Shown: positions 36,318 to 45,458, counted from the stretch's first letter. The stretch: 64,000 nucleotides of DNA from Amycolatopsis pretoriensis (GCF_900107925.1 NZ_FNUJ01000003.1:1-64000), one strand, 5' to 3'. The notes: generated by a model from the sequence alone, not told the origin. A program made the numbers and translations.

Positions 36318-37316
36318 GTGCTCGACGGCCTCGGCCGGTGGTGGCGCCGTCGCGGCGGCACGTGGTGGTGGGCGATCGCCGTCATCGTCGTACCCGTCGC
36401 GCTGGTCACCGCGGCCGCGATCACGCTGCTCCTGCTGTTCGTCGGCGGCGGCACCCCCTCGGACCGGATCGAGCTGATCAAGACCGGGCTGACGGTCGGC
36501 GCGGGCACCGGCGGCGTCGTCGCGCTGGTGCTCACCGGCCGCCGGCAGCGGACCACCGAGCACGACGCCGCCGAGCGGCGCCTCACCGACCTCTACCTGA
36601 AGGCGATCGAGCAGCTCGGGTCCGACAAGGCGGCCGTCCGACATGGCGGCTGCTACGCACTCGAACGCGTCGCGCAGGACAACCCCGGGCACCGGCAGAC
36701 GGTGGTCAACGTGCTGTGCGCGTACCTGCGGACGCCGTACACCGAACCGGCTCCGGCTCGGGGCGGCGTCCGGCGGCCGCTGGTGACCCGGCGCGGCCTC
36801 CGCCCGCCGGCAGCGCTGCCCGCGGGCGACGCGCGGCAGGAACGCGAAGTCCGGCTCACCGTCCAGCGGGTGCTCACCGATCACCTGAATCCAGGCAAGA
36901 ACCCGAAGCACCCCGAACCGACGTTCTGGCCGGACATCGCCCTCGACCTGACCGGTGCCACGCTGGTCGAGTTCGACTTCATCGGCTGCCGGGTCGGCGC
37001 CGCGGACTTCACCGGCGCGACGTTCGCCGGACGGGCTTGGTTCGACTACGCGCACTTCGCCGAGGGCGCCGGGTTCGAGGGGGCGACATTCACCTCCGAG
37101 GCCAAGTTCGCCGGCGCCGTCTTCGGCGGCAGCGCCTGGTTCGAGGACACGACTTTCGCCGGCGAAGCCCGGTTCCACGGGGCGCGGTTCGAAGGGTCCG
37201 CGGTGTTCTGGCGGAGCCGGTTCGCCGGCCCGGCGGCTTTCGACCTCGCGGAGTTCGCCGAGAAACCCGACTTCGGCACCGCGACCTTCGCCGAGCCGGC
37301 CACGTTCGACGGCTAA
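36318..37316 (+). CDS. Membrane-anchored pentapeptide-repeat protein
   Basis: This 332-residue protein has two N-terminal membrane helices (WWWAIAVIVVPVALVTAAAI and a second ending VVALVLTGRRQ). A segment shared by many actinobacterial pentapeptide proteins follows (LTDLYLKAIEQLGSDKAAVR, GGCYALERVAQDNPGHRQTV). The C-terminal part has about 20 pentapeptide units of the A(D/N)LXX/F type from residue 225 (FTGATFAGRAWFDYAHFAEG and on). The repeats form a square beta-helix that can bind protein partners. GTG start 4 nt after the XRE gene. It overlaps the opposite gene by 4 nt. Confidence 0.85.
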   Translation: MLDGLGRWWRRRGGTWWWAIAVIVVPVALVTAAAITLLLLFVGGGTPSDRIELIKTGLTVGAGTGGVVALVLTGRRQRTTEHDAAERRLTDLYLKAIEQLGSDKAAVRHGGCYALERVAQDNPGHRQTVVNVLCAYLRTPYTEPAPARGGVRRPLVTRRGLRPPAALPAGDARQEREVRLTVQRVLTDHLNPGKNPKHPEPTFWPDIALDLTGATLVEFDFIGCRVGAADFTGATFAGRAWFDYAHFAEGAGFEGATFTSEAKFAGAVFGGSAWFEDTTFAGEARFHGARFEGSAVFWRSRFAGPAAFDLAEFAEKPDFGTATFAEPATFDG

Positions 37317-37810
37317 GCCGCGTCCGCCTCGACCAACCGGGCCAGTTCCAGCAACGTCCCCTCGAAACCCGGACCCGCGGTGAGCGCCACCGTGAGCGGG
37401 CCCCCGCGCCGGCCCGTGCCCACCGGGAGCGTCACCGCGGGTTCCGTCCACTGCGGACAGTCCACCGCGGCCGAGACCACCACGTCCGGGTGGTGGCGGC
37501 CGCCGGCGTCGAGGTCGAGGACCACGTTGCCGTGCAGGGAAAGCAGCGCCGCCACGTCCGCGACCGCGTCGCGCAGCTCGCGGTCGGCGATCGAGTCGGA
37601 GTGCGCGCCGATCGCCGCGGGGGACGGCTCGCCGCCGAGTCTCGGCACGATCACGCCGAGGTCGCCGAGCGTGCAGGCCAGCGGCCGGATGCCGGGCACG
37701 CCGGCCAGCGGGTCGGTCAGCGTGATCCCCGCGCTCGCGGCCGCCGCCACGATCCGGGCCCGCCAGCGCGCGGTGGCCGCGATGGCGACCATCGAAGGGT
37801 CCTGGGGCAA
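37313..37810 (-). CDS. Amidase-like C-terminal domain protein, short
   Basis: About 165 residues. PAVTLPVGTGRRGGPLTVAL and TAGPGFEGTLLELARLVEAD resemble the last part of amidase-signature enzymes, while the Ser-Ser-Lys catalytic core is absent, so amidase activity is not expected. ARIVAAAASAGITLTDPLAG opens the protein. A TTG at 37810 with GGAGAG in front fits the domain edge; the ATG at 37792 is the alternative. It may be a truncated amidase or a domain used on its own. Confidence 0.5.
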   Translation of the reverse strand: MPQDPSMVAIAATARWRARIVAAAASAGITLTDPLAGVPGIRPLACTLGDLGVIVPRLGGEPSPAAIGAHSDSIADRELRDAVADVAALLSLHGNVVLDLDAGGRHHPDVVVSAAVDCPQWTEPAVTLPVGTGRRGGPLTVALTAGPGFEGTLLELARLVEADAA

Positions 37811-38015
37811 AAGGGATTCTCTCCTTTGCGGTCCGGCGCGGCGGAGTGAGGATCGTCCGATGGTGGGCCCGTGCCCGTTGTGCCCGGGAACAAACTTGTT
37901 TGGTCGCTTGGTCCGAACGGCCGCGCACATGCGACCTTCCGGTGGCACCGGGTGTCTGTGACCGCCGGTCACACTTTGACGCGCGGCGTGGCGCGGGCCA
38001 CTATCCGCAGCACTG

Positions 38016-38031
38016 ATTACCGCCGGGTAAT
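38016..38031. promoter_or_regulatory. Envelope-cluster palindrome, site A
   Basis: ATTACC-GCCG-GGTAAT is a perfect 6-bp dyad with a 4-nt centre, 35 nt before the TTG start of the DUF3068 gene. Same motif type as sites B, D and E. Confidence 0.6.
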
Positions 38032-38065
38032 TTGTGCTGTCGACGAAGACGACCCAGGAGGACCG

Positions 38066-39127
38066 TTGCGACGTGCTTTCGGCCTGATCTTGCTGGCACT
38101 GGGCGTCTTCGCCGCCGCGGGAGCGGTGCTCCTCCCCACGTACGTGTACCCGAAGCTCGCCAAGGTGCCCCTCGACCAGGACTCGACGTCGGTGCTCGAG
38201 GGCACCGCGAGCAAGGTCCTTGCCGTCACCGACAACGGCACCGGCCCGGTGTCGAACATCCGCGAGAACGCCAAGCTGACCGCGGTGGCGCACGTGCAGT
38301 CGAACTTCGCCGCGCCCGAGATGCACCAGGACACCGACTACGCGGTCTGGCTGCTCGCGGTGCAGGTCACCGACGACGCCGACGGCACGGTGCTCAGTGC
38401 CAGCAAGCGGCAGGTCTGCTTCGACCGGCGCACCGGCGAGGGCTACGACCCGCGCGGCGCGACCGACCCGATGTGCGCCGCGAACAGCAGCTACGTCACC
38501 GAGCTGAAGGACAAGGCCGACCAGGACGGCCAGAAGCCGCCGGAGACGAACATCGAGAAGGCGCAGCCCGGCCTGAACTTCAAGTTCCCCTTCGGCACCG
38601 AGCAGAAGGACTACAAGGTCTACGACGACAACACCGGCGCGGCCGTCACCGCGCGCTACACCGGCACCGAGACGGTGAACGGCATCGAGACCTACAAGTT
38701 CGTCCAGGACATCCCGGACACGAAGCTCGACTCGAAGAAGGTGCCCGGCTCACTCGTCGGCTCCGAGCAGTCCACTGTGGACGCGGACCTCTACTACCGC
38801 GGCGTGAACACGCTGTGGGTGGAGCCGGTCACCGGGATCGAGGTCAAGCAGCAGCAACAGCAGCACCAGGAACTGCGGACCCTGACCAGCGCGGCGGTCG
38901 TGTTCGACGGGACGCTCGCCTACAACGGCAAGACGATCTCGCAGATGGTCGACCAGGTGAACGCGAACAAGGGCAAGCTGGAGTTCCTGTCGAGCACCGG
39001 CCCGCTCTGGCTCGGCATCGGCGGTGGCGTGCTGATCATCGTGGCGATCGTCCTGCTGGCCCGCCGCCGGCGGCCGGAGCCCCCGACGTCGCACCGGCGG
39101 CGTCAGGTGGCCTTCGCCGGCAGCTGA
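38066..39127 (+). CDS. DUF3068 membrane protein (PorA-family-like)
   Basis: About 353 residues. One N-terminal helix (LRRAFGLILLALGVFAAAGA), a large outside domain with the DUF3068 pattern (KVPLDQDSTSVLEGTASKVL, TDYAVWLLAVQVTDD, CFDRRTGEGYDPR) and a C-terminal helix (LWLGIGGGVLIIVAIVLLAR) followed by a basic tail. The TTG at 38066 is chosen because AGGAGG lies 5 nt upstream. A frame open from 37871 is non-coding before that. Homologous to M. tuberculosis Rv0227c by remembered family; exact role unknown. Confidence 0.85.
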   Translation: MRRAFGLILLALGVFAAAGAVLLPTYVYPKLAKVPLDQDSTSVLEGTASKVLAVTDNGTGPVSNIRENAKLTAVAHVQSNFAAPEMHQDTDYAVWLLAVQVTDDADGTVLSASKRQVCFDRRTGEGYDPRGATDPMCAANSSYVTELKDKADQDGQKPPETNIEKAQPGLNFKFPFGTEQKDYKVYDDNTGAAVTARYTGTETVNGIETYKFVQDIPDTKLDSKKVPGSLVGSEQSTVDADLYYRGVNTLWVEPVTGIEVKQQQQQHQELRTLTSAAVVFDGTLAYNGKTISQMVDQVNANKGKLEFLSSTGPLWLGIGGGVLIIVAIVLLARRRRPEPPTSHRRRQVAFAGS

Positions 39128-39128
39128 G

Positions 39129-39878
39129 TCACTTCCTCCGCAAGACCAGCACCAGATTCCACGACGCGATCTCACGCAGGCCGGGAATCCGCACGATCCA
39201 CATCGCCCAGCTCGGGTGGTAACGCGGGTACCCGGCCACGAGATCGGCGAGCGGCGTCTTCTTCGCCCAGTGGAGCGCGGCGCCGACCGAAACGGGAAAC
39301 AGGCTTTCACCGAATTTGTTCTTCGGCTGCTTCCCCTCTTTCCGGGAATACCGCTCCCGGGCGTAGTACCCGCCGAGGAAATGCCACGGCGCGGTCTCGT
39401 GACCGCCCCACGGGGAGAACCACGGCGTGAACGACGCGAAGACCGTGCCGCCGGGCTTGGTCACCCGGCACATCTCCTCGAGCATCACCCACGGCTCGCT
39501 GACGTGCTCCAGCACGTTCGACGAGTAGCAGACGTCGACGGAACCGCTGCGCACCGGCAGTTCCGTGCCGCTGGCGCGGATCATGTTCTCGCCGGGTTCA
39601 CCGCGTGCGGACAGCTCGCCGACGTCCGGGTCCAGGCCGAGGTACACCGCGCCGGCCGCGCGGAACGCGTCGGAGAAATACCCGGGGCCGCCGCCGACGT
39701 CGAGCACCGTGCGCCCGGACAGCGGAGTGTGCGCCGCCAATTGCCGGACGGAGTCGGCGGCCAGCGCGGAATAGAAGCCGTCCGGGTCCGTCTGCTCGGT
39801 GAGGAACGTGCGGAAGAGCGTCACGGAACGGCCGAGCGTGGCCCGGTGCGGCCGGTCGACAACAGAATTACCTACCAT
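39129..39878 (-). CDS. SAM-dependent methyltransferase of the envelope cluster
   Basis: This 249-residue class I methyltransferase has motif I VLDVGGGPGYFSDAFRAAGA, the acidic loop GLDPDV and SSNVLEHVSEPWVMLEEMCR. The C-terminal WHFLGGYYARERYSRKEGKQ and FPVSVGAALHWAKKTPLADL are typical of the Rv0224c-type group. It is divergent from the glycosyltransferase at 39961 and shares a regulatory near-palindrome (39914-39929) with it. Its stop lies 1 nt past the DUF3068 stop. A glycan or lipid acceptor is probable, not proven. Confidence 0.87.
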   Translation of the reverse strand: MVGNSVVDRPHRATLGRSVTLFRTFLTEQTDPDGFYSALAADSVRQLAAHTPLSGRTVLDVGGGPGYFSDAFRAAGAVYLGLDPDVGELSARGEPGENMIRASGTELPVRSGSVDVCYSSNVLEHVSEPWVMLEEMCRVTKPGGTVFASFTPWFSPWGGHETAPWHFLGGYYARERYSRKEGKQPKNKFGESLFPVSVGAALHWAKKTPLADLVAGYPRYHPSWAMWIVRIPGLREIASWNLVLVLRRK

Positions 39879-39913
39879 TGAACCGTCGCTTTCCCGATTA
39901 CGTTCCTCTACTG

Positions 39914-39929
39914 TGTACGCACCGGTAAC
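39914..39929. promoter_or_regulatory. Envelope-cluster near-palindrome, site B
   Basis: Reading the minus strand, GTTACC-GGTG-CGTACA has one intact TTACC half and a weaker second half. It lies between the divergent methyltransferase and glycosyltransferase genes, 32 nt before the latter's ATG. Confidence 0.4.
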
Positions 39930-39960
39930 CTAGCATCGTCGCTACAGTTTGGATAACCCG

Positions 39961-41115
39961 ATGGAACGACCTCGTGTGCTCCTCGTCAACTGGCGCGACA
40001 CCGGCCACCCCGAAGGCGGCGGGTCGGAGCGGTACGTCGAGCGGATGGCCGAAGGGCTCGCGAGAGCCGGGTACCGGGTCGAAATCCAGTGCGCCGCCTA
40101 CCCGGGCGCGACCGCGGGCGAGTGGCGCGACGGCGTCCGCTACCGGCGCCGCGGCAACAAGTTCGGCGTGTACGCGCACGCGGTGCGCGCGATCCGCCGG
40201 GCCCGTGCCGATCTCGTGGTCGACGTGCAGAACGGCATGCCCTTCTTCGCCCGGCTGGTCGCCGGGTGTCCCGTGCTGGTGCTCGTGCACCACGTCCACG
40301 AGGAACAGTGGATCAGCGCGCTCGGCGAGACCCTCGGCCGCGTCGGCTGGTGGATCGAGTCGCGGCTGGCGCCGTGGCTGTTCCGGAAGTGCCGGTACGT
40401 CACGGTTTCCGAGGTCACCAAGGCCGAACTGGCCGGGCTGGGCGTCGAGGGCGAGCGGGTGGCCGTGGTGCCGAACGGGCTGGACGCGCCGCCGGCGTGC
40501 GAGTCCGAACGGGACACGACGCCGACGCTGGTCGCGGTGAGCCGGCTGGTGCCGCACAAGCGGATCGAGCACGCCATCGACGTCGTCGCGCGGCTCGCGC
40601 GGCGCTGGCCGGAGCTGAAGCTCGAGGTGGTGGGCCAGGGGCCGTGGGACGAGGTCCTGCGCGCGCACGCGGTTTCGCGCGGGGTCGCCGACCGCGTGGT
40701 GCTGCACGGCTGGGTCGACGAGCACGCCAAGCACGAAATTCTCGCGCGGTCGTGGCTGCACCTGTGCCCGTCGGTCAAGGAGGGCTGGGGCATCGTCATC
40801 ATGGAGGCGGCGGCGCACGGCGTGCCCTCGGTCGCCTACCGCGCGGCGGGCGGGGTGGCCGAATCCATTGTGGAAGGTCGCACGGGTCTGCTCGCGGACG
40901 ACTTCGAGGACTTCACGGCCCAGGTGGACGGCCTGCTGGCCGACGGCCTGCGGCGCGCGGAGATGGGCTTGGCCGGCGCCGAGCGGGCCGGGATGTACAG
41001 CTGGGACGCGAGTGCGGGGCAGTTCGAATCGCTGGTCCGGGACGTCTCCGGGCTTCCGGCGCCACGGCCGCGGGTCCTGGGTCAAGTGGCGCGGGGTGAA
41101 GCGCTGGCTTCGTGA
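39961..41115 (+). CDS. Family 4 glycosyltransferase
   Basis: About 384 residues with a GT-B fold. N-terminal VLLVNWRDTGHPEGGGSERY, donor-binding C-terminal half with VAVSRLVPHKRIEHAIDVVA, LHGWVDEHAKHEILARSWLH and SVKEGWGIVIMEAAAHGVPS (the EGWG-x-E motif). It is like Rv0225-type enzymes beside the methyltransferase. ATG 39961 was chosen over a TTG 4 codons upstream; no strong RBS precedes either. Its 3' end overlaps the convergent condensation-fold gene by 34 nt. Cytosolic, probably working on a lipid-linked envelope precursor. Confidence 0.88.
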   Translation: MERPRVLLVNWRDTGHPEGGGSERYVERMAEGLARAGYRVEIQCAAYPGATAGEWRDGVRYRRRGNKFGVYAHAVRAIRRARADLVVDVQNGMPFFARLVAGCPVLVLVHHVHEEQWISALGETLGRVGWWIESRLAPWLFRKCRYVTVSEVTKAELAGLGVEGERVAVVPNGLDAPPACESERDTTPTLVAVSRLVPHKRIEHAIDVVARLARRWPELKLEVVGQGPWDEVLRAHAVSRGVADRVVLHGWVDEHAKHEILARSWLHLCPSVKEGWGIVIMEAAAHGVPSVAYRAAGGVAESIVEGRTGLLADDFEDFTAQVDGLLADGLRRAEMGLAGAERAGMYSWDASAGQFESLVRDVSGLPAPRPRVLGQVARGEALAS

Positions 41116-42140
41116 ACCGCGGCCCGGAACTCCTCCAGCAACCGCTCCGCCGCCGCCGCGTCGAAGTCCCGCCGACGAGCCCGCACCGTCACCGTGGTGA
41201 CGTCCCCCGTGGTCGCCGCGCCGAACGCCACTCCTGACCGGCCGCTCGCCGCCGGGTAGAACGCCAGCGAGCGCACGGTGTCCCCGGTGGACACCACACC
41301 GAGGTTGGACACCAGGAACGTCGAGCCGAGCCGGCCCGCCAGCAGCCGCGTGCCCAGCCGCGCGAGCCGGCTGCTGCGGGCCGGGAAGTCCGGTTCCGGT
41401 GGCTGGGCCGCCAAGACCGCGGCGACATCGGCGCCGGGACGCAGCCGCAGCCGGAAGAACGCGCTGTCGTGCACCGGTTCCGGCGCCGCGCCGGACCGCC
41501 ACGACGCACCCAGCGCGGCCACCACGCGGGCCGTGCGAGCGCCGTGCGCGCGGTTCCAGCGGCCGGTGGCGCGGGCGGCCGCCGCGACGAACCCCGCCGC
41601 CCCCAGACGCAGCCGTGGCTCGTGCCGGGCGCAGAAGACGTCACCCGACGCCACCGCGGCCCGTTCGGGCGTAATCCGGCCCGGGGGCGCGAAAAGTGCC
41701 TCAGCGAGCCGCTGGAGGGCCGAAAGCGCAAAGGGTTTGCCGCCGGCGCGCTCGCCGATCCCCGTCGCCCCCGAGGAAACCGGGACGTCGAGCAGGACGC
41801 CGAGCAGCGAGAGCAGGCCGAGACCGTCGAGGGCACCGTGGTGCGCGGCGACGAGCAGGGTGGACTCACCGACGGCGACGCGCAGGAGCGGCGCACCGCG
41901 TTCGTAGGGCGCCGAAGCGAAGCGGTCGCGAGTGGCCGGCAGGTCCGTGGCCTGCTCGATTTCCGGCACGGCACCGAGGTGCGGGTACTGCTGGACGGCG
42001 GCCGCGAGCCGGGCGCGGAGCTTCTCCGGTTCGGGTGCGGCCGTGCCGAGGTCCGCTTCGAGGAGGATGCTCCAGGAAACGGTGGGGTCGCCGTAGAGCC
42101 CGACGACGCGGTGCGCGTGGTCGGAGGCGAGCCGGGTCAC
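41082..42140 (-). CDS. Condensation-fold acyltransferase-like protein
   Basis: This 352-residue protein has AAHHGALDGLGLLSLLGVLL near residue 100, the HHxxxDG motif of the chloramphenicol-acetyltransferase/condensation superfamily (Pap-like acyltransferases, NRPS C domains). A second conserved piece, STFLVSNLGVVSTGDTVRSL, matches the SNLG strand of Pap enzymes. It could move an acyl group to a glycan or lipid of the neighbouring pathway. It lies 3 nt from the DUF2613 gene in the same direction. Acceptor not known. Confidence 0.78.
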   Translation of the reverse strand: MTRLASDHAHRVVGLYGDPTVSWSILLEADLGTAAPEPEKLRARLAAAVQQYPHLGAVPEIEQATDLPATRDRFASAPYERGAPLLRVAVGESTLLVAAHHGALDGLGLLSLLGVLLDVPVSSGATGIGERAGGKPFALSALQRLAEALFAPPGRITPERAAVASGDVFCARHEPRLRLGAAGFVAAAARATGRWNRAHGARTARVVAALGASWRSGAAPEPVHDSAFFRLRLRPGADVAAVLAAQPPEPDFPARSSRLARLGTRLLAGRLGSTFLVSNLGVVSTGDTVRSLAFYPAASGRSGVAFGAATTGDVTTVTVRARRRDFDAAAAERLLEEFRAAVHEASASPRAT

Positions 42141-42143
42141 GCG

Positions 42144-42326
42144 TCAGCGGTTCCCGTAGATCTTGCCGGGGTGGTCGGCGGGGTTGTACTTCACCTGCGC
42201 GTTCAGCTTTTCCTGCACCTGGGCGGAGCTGTCCGGGTCCGCGCCCTGGGTGAGGGCGAAGCCCGCTCCGGTCGCGAGACCGCCTCCGAGGATGACGGCG
42301 GCGACCACGCCGATGACCGTGCCCAC
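42144..42326 (-). CDS. DUF2613 small membrane/secreted protein
   Basis: The 60 residues include one helix (GTVIGVVAAVILGGGLATGA) followed by GADPDSSAQVQEKLNAQVKY and NPADHPGKIYGNR. This is the DUF2613 form of the actinobacterial small protein encoded next to aftD in mycobacteria (Rv0236A, from memory). It starts 4 nt after the stop of the multipass protein upstream and ends 3 nt before the condensation-fold gene, so all three share a transcript. Confidence 0.85.
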   Translation of the reverse strand: MGTVIGVVAAVILGGGLATGAGFALTQGADPDSSAQVQEKLNAQVKYNPADHPGKIYGNR

Positions 42327-42329
42327 GTG

Positions 42330-44012
42330 TCACTCCTTCCGCGGCGGGAGATTCCTGCCGCGGCCCAATGTACGCATCGGTAACATGCGGCACAACAGTG
42401 CGACGCACAGCGACGCGAGCGCTACTCCGTTCGCCACCAACGCGGGCGCCCAGGAAATCGGTTTCACGGCCGGCACACCCGGGGTCCGGTAGAGCGTCAG
42501 CCAGTCACCGGACCACACCGGCGTCGCGTCGGCGAGCAACCGCTTGTCGACGTCGCCGGGGGTCCCGTGTTCCACGAGGATCCAGCCGATGCCCGCCTCC
42601 GTCAGCTCGCGCGCGGACGTCGCGGCCCGGACGTCGCCGATGCGCGGGTCCTCGCCGGCGACGCGGTCCGCTCCCACTTGGAGGGTGTCGTCCATCAGCA
42701 CGGGTTTCGGCAGGACGCGCGGCGCCGGGTCGAGCTGCGTGCGGTCGTCGTTCCAGGCGAACCCGCGGAACGCCGACAGCGGCAGCGTCAGCACGTCGCC
42801 GGGGCGGTCACCGAGCACTTCGGACACTGCCTGCCAGTCCGCCGGATAACGCACGGTGGAGAGCCGGCCCCAGCCGCCCCACGCCAGGTCGGGCAGGGTC
42901 AGCAAGGGGAAGACGGCCGCCGCGGTCACGAGCGCGACGCGGCCGCGGTCGGTCTTGAGCTTGGCCGCGGCGACCTCGATGGCGAGCGCGAACCCGAGCG
43001 CGAGCGGCAACGCCCACCAGGCGACCCATTTCTGGGCGTCCCGCAGGAGTCCCGCGCCGGGCAGGTGACGCGTGGCGGCGGTCAGCACCGCGTCGCCACC
43101 CGGCAACGTCGCCAGCGACGCCAGGAGCACGCCCGCGAGCCCCAGGGCGAACAACGACCGCGCCGGCGCCTTCCCCCACCGTTCGGTGAGTGGCTTCAGA
43201 CCGGCGACCGCGATGGCGACGACGATGAGCGTCAGCACCGGGACGAGCGGCAGGGAACGGCTGCCGGGCACGGTTTCGGAGTTCCAGATCCCGCCCAGGC
43301 CGAGCACGCTGAACAGCGCCGGGCCCCAGCTTTCCGCGCGGGCGCTGAACGCCGTGACGCCGGCCGGGTCGGAGTACGTGCCGCCGGCGTTCAGGAACGT
43401 CGGGACCAGCCACGGCAGGTTGAGCACGATCGCGAGGGCGAGGGTCTGCCACAGGCGGCGCGACCCGGCGGCGACGGCCATGACGACGACGGCGAGCACG
43501 CCACCCGGCGGCGTCAGGACGGCGGGCGCACAGGCGATGACGAGTCTCGGCAGCGCGTTCGGTTCGTGCTTCCGCGCGGCGAGGCCGGCGCGGACGATCC
43601 AGGGCAGGGCCGCGTACGTCAGGAGCAGCGGCCAGTGCCCGATGAAGAGCCGCTCGGCGACGTACGGCGTCCAGGCGTACGCGGTCGCGGCGACGAGCCG
43701 CGTGCCGAGGTGTTCGGTCGGGACGAGCCGGCCGGCGCCCTGCGCGGCCGCGAAGATCGCCAGCAGCAGCACGATCTTCTGGACGATCTCGCCCGGCAGC
43801 ACGGTGGTGGCGAGCGCGACGGCGGCGTCCGCGGGCACGGACCGCGGCAGCGTGCTGCCGATCCCGAACGCGTCCGGCACGAAGTACTGGCGGGGCGCGA
43901 ACACCATGTCGTAGCTCAGGACGAACCCGCGGCCGAGCAGCGGCGCGCAGACGGCGAACGCGAGCAGGACGGACACCGCGGGGAGCGCGAGGCGTCTGCC
44001 CGGTGCGTCCAC
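42330..44012 (-). CDS. Multipass membrane protein, probable glycosyltransferase-like
   Basis: This 560-residue protein has about 12 membrane helices and an outside C-terminal domain (VLTLPLSAFRGFAWNDDRTQ, GDVRAATSARELTEAGIGWI), then a final helix. A conserved Asp in the first outside loop (LGRGFVLSYDMVFAPRQYF) recalls the GT-C arrangement. The family resembles Rv0226c from the same mycobacterial neighbourhood. The GTG start has AAGGAAGGG in front. Divergent from the flippase, with palindrome D in between. Transferase activity is inferred, not shown. Confidence 0.75.
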   Translation of the reverse strand: MDAPGRRLALPAVSVLLAFAVCAPLLGRGFVLSYDMVFAPRQYFVPDAFGIGSTLPRSVPADAAVALATTVLPGEIVQKIVLLLAIFAAAQGAGRLVPTEHLGTRLVAATAYAWTPYVAERLFIGHWPLLLTYAALPWIVRAGLAARKHEPNALPRLVIACAPAVLTPPGGVLAVVVMAVAAGSRRLWQTLALAIVLNLPWLVPTFLNAGGTYSDPAGVTAFSARAESWGPALFSVLGLGGIWNSETVPGSRSLPLVPVLTLIVVAIAVAGLKPLTERWGKAPARSLFALGLAGVLLASLATLPGGDAVLTAATRHLPGAGLLRDAQKWVAWWALPLALGFALAIEVAAAKLKTDRGRVALVTAAAVFPLLTLPDLAWGGWGRLSTVRYPADWQAVSEVLGDRPGDVLTLPLSAFRGFAWNDDRTQLDPAPRVLPKPVLMDDTLQVGADRVAGEDPRIGDVRAATSARELTEAGIGWILVEHGTPGDVDKRLLADATPVWSGDWLTLYRTPGVPAVKPISWAPALVANGVALASLCVALLCRMLPMRTLGRGRNLPPRKE

Positions 44013-44054
44013 GGCCCTTCCTTTCCGGTGTCCGCGCGGTTAGGGTCCCTGGAA

Positions 44055-44070
44055 ATTACCCGCCGGTAAT
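44055..44070. promoter_or_regulatory. Envelope-cluster palindrome, site D
   Basis: ATTACC-CGCC-GGTAAT is a perfect dyad between the divergent membrane-protein (44012) and flippase (44083) genes. It has the same arms as site A. Confidence 0.6.
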
Positions 44071-44082
44071 GGGAGCCCGCCG

Positions 44083-45285
44083 TTGAGCGTAGCCACCGAA
44101 GAACCGGCCCGGACCGGCAACCGGGTCGCGGCGATCCTCGTCTCGCTCGCGCTCGCGGGCAACAACGCGGGCAGTTACGTGCTGAGCCTCGCGGCCGCGC
44201 GGATCCTCGCGCCGGGGGCCTTCGGGGAGCTGAGCTCGCTGCTGGCGGTGCTGGTCATCGGCGTCGTGCCGGCGATGGGGCTGCAGACGGTGGTGGCGCT
44301 GCGGGTCGCGCGCTCGCCGTCGCTGGCGCAGGGTTCGCTGTTCGCCCTGGGGCTGGTGACGAGCGCGATCGTCGCCACGGCGGCGTTGACGCTCAGCCCG
44401 TTGCTGGTGCTCCTGCTGCACCTGGGCTCGCTGACGCCGGCGCTGCTGGTGACGGCCGCACTCGGGCCGTTGACGCTGCTGGGCGTGTTCCACGGGCTGC
44501 TGCAGGGCGCCCACCGGTTCGCGCTGCTGGCCGGGCTGATCGCGCTGGAGGGCGTGGGCAAGGTCGGCGGCTCCCTGGTGGGCCTGCTGGTGTCGGGGTC
44601 GCCGACGGGTGCGCTGGCCGGGACGGCGCTCGGGTCGCTGGCGGTGGTCGTGGCGGGCTGGCTCGTCTGCGGCCGCCCGCGGCCGCGCTGGGCCGACCGG
44701 CACGGCGCCGAAGTGCTCCACACGGCGCAAGCGATGCTGGCGCTGGTGCTGCTGGTCAACCTGGACCTGGTGCTGGCGCGGCACACGCTGCCGTCGTCGG
44801 CCGCCGGGGAGTACGCGCTCGGCGCGATCGTCACGAAGATCGCGTACTGGCTGCCGCAGGCGGTGGGGGTGTTGGTGTTGCCCCGGTTCGCGGCTTCTTC
44901 GGGACGTCGGCGGGCGTTGCCGGTGGCGTTGGCCGTGTGTGCCTTTTTGGACGCCTTCGTGGTGCTGACGTCGGTGGTGCTGGGGCCGTCGCTGCTCGCG
45001 GTGATCGGCGGTGCGCGGTACGCCGGAAGCACGATGCCGGTGTGGCCGTTCGCGGTGGCGGGGTCGATGCTGGCGTTGGTGCAGATCCTGTTGTACGCGC
45101 GGTTGGCGGACGGGGATCGGCGGGTGGCGGTGCTGATGTGGGCGGCGGTCGGCGTGGAGGCGTTGCTGATCACCGCTTGGCTGCACGGTTCGGCTACGCA
45201 GGTCGTGACGGTCGCGGCCTGCTGCGCGGGCGGGTTGGCGGTGGCGGGCGCGATCCTGGAGCTGCGGGCGCGGCGGACGGCATGA
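44083..45285 (+). CDS. Polysaccharide flippase-like membrane protein (MOP superfamily)
   Basis: This 400-residue protein has about 12 membrane helices. The start region (ILVSLALAGNNAGSYVLSLA, AARILAPGAFGELSSLLAVL) is characteristic of Wzx/O-antigen-type exporters, which turn lipid-linked glycans across the membrane. Start TTG at 44083, no better start seen. It faces the neighbouring envelope genes and fits as exporter of their product. The stop codon lies within a small hairpin (45279-45301). Confidence 0.82.
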   Translation: MSVATEEPARTGNRVAAILVSLALAGNNAGSYVLSLAAARILAPGAFGELSSLLAVLVIGVVPAMGLQTVVALRVARSPSLAQGSLFALGLVTSAIVATAALTLSPLLVLLLHLGSLTPALLVTAALGPLTLLGVFHGLLQGAHRFALLAGLIALEGVGKVGGSLVGLLVSGSPTGALAGTALGSLAVVVAGWLVCGRPRPRWADRHGAEVLHTAQAMLALVLLVNLDLVLARHTLPSSAAGEYALGAIVTKIAYWLPQAVGVLVLPRFAASSGRRRALPVALAVCAFLDAFVVLTSVVLGPSLLAVIGGARYAGSTMPVWPFAVAGSMLALVQILLYARLADGDRRVAVLMWAAVGVEALLITAWLHGSATQVVTVAACCAGGLAVAGAILELRARRTA

Positions 45286-45301
45286 ACGACTCGTTCATGC
45301 C
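45279..45301. terminator. Hairpin overlapping the flippase stop codon
   Basis: GGCATGAACGA and TCGTTCATGCC form a perfect 11-bp stem with one unpaired base. The core ATGAACGACTC-TTCATG recurs at 45582-45636 and 58596-58648. Confidence 0.65.
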
Positions 45302-45399
45302 AACCGCCGCCTGAACGACTGCGCCAAAGGCGAGAGGCCCCCGAGAACGGGCACCGACGAGAACCCAGACTCCCCCGCACCCCGATCCAAAGCCAAAAC

Positions 45400-45458
45400 A
45401 CGGCCGGCAGCACCGGGTCAAGGCATCTTTCCCGCCTTGACCCGGTGCTGCCGGCCGT
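45400..45458. terminator. Strong hairpin terminator with 25-bp perfect stem
   Basis: Positions 45400-45424 and 45434-45458 are perfect complements with a 9-nt loop. It lies between the convergent flippase and AftD genes, and could stop transcripts from either side. Confidence 0.85.

Noticed and set aside
42369..42384. Fifth copy of the envelope palindrome
   Set aside because: Similar to site B but inside the coding end of the membrane-protein gene with only one good half-site; may be chance, so not counted.
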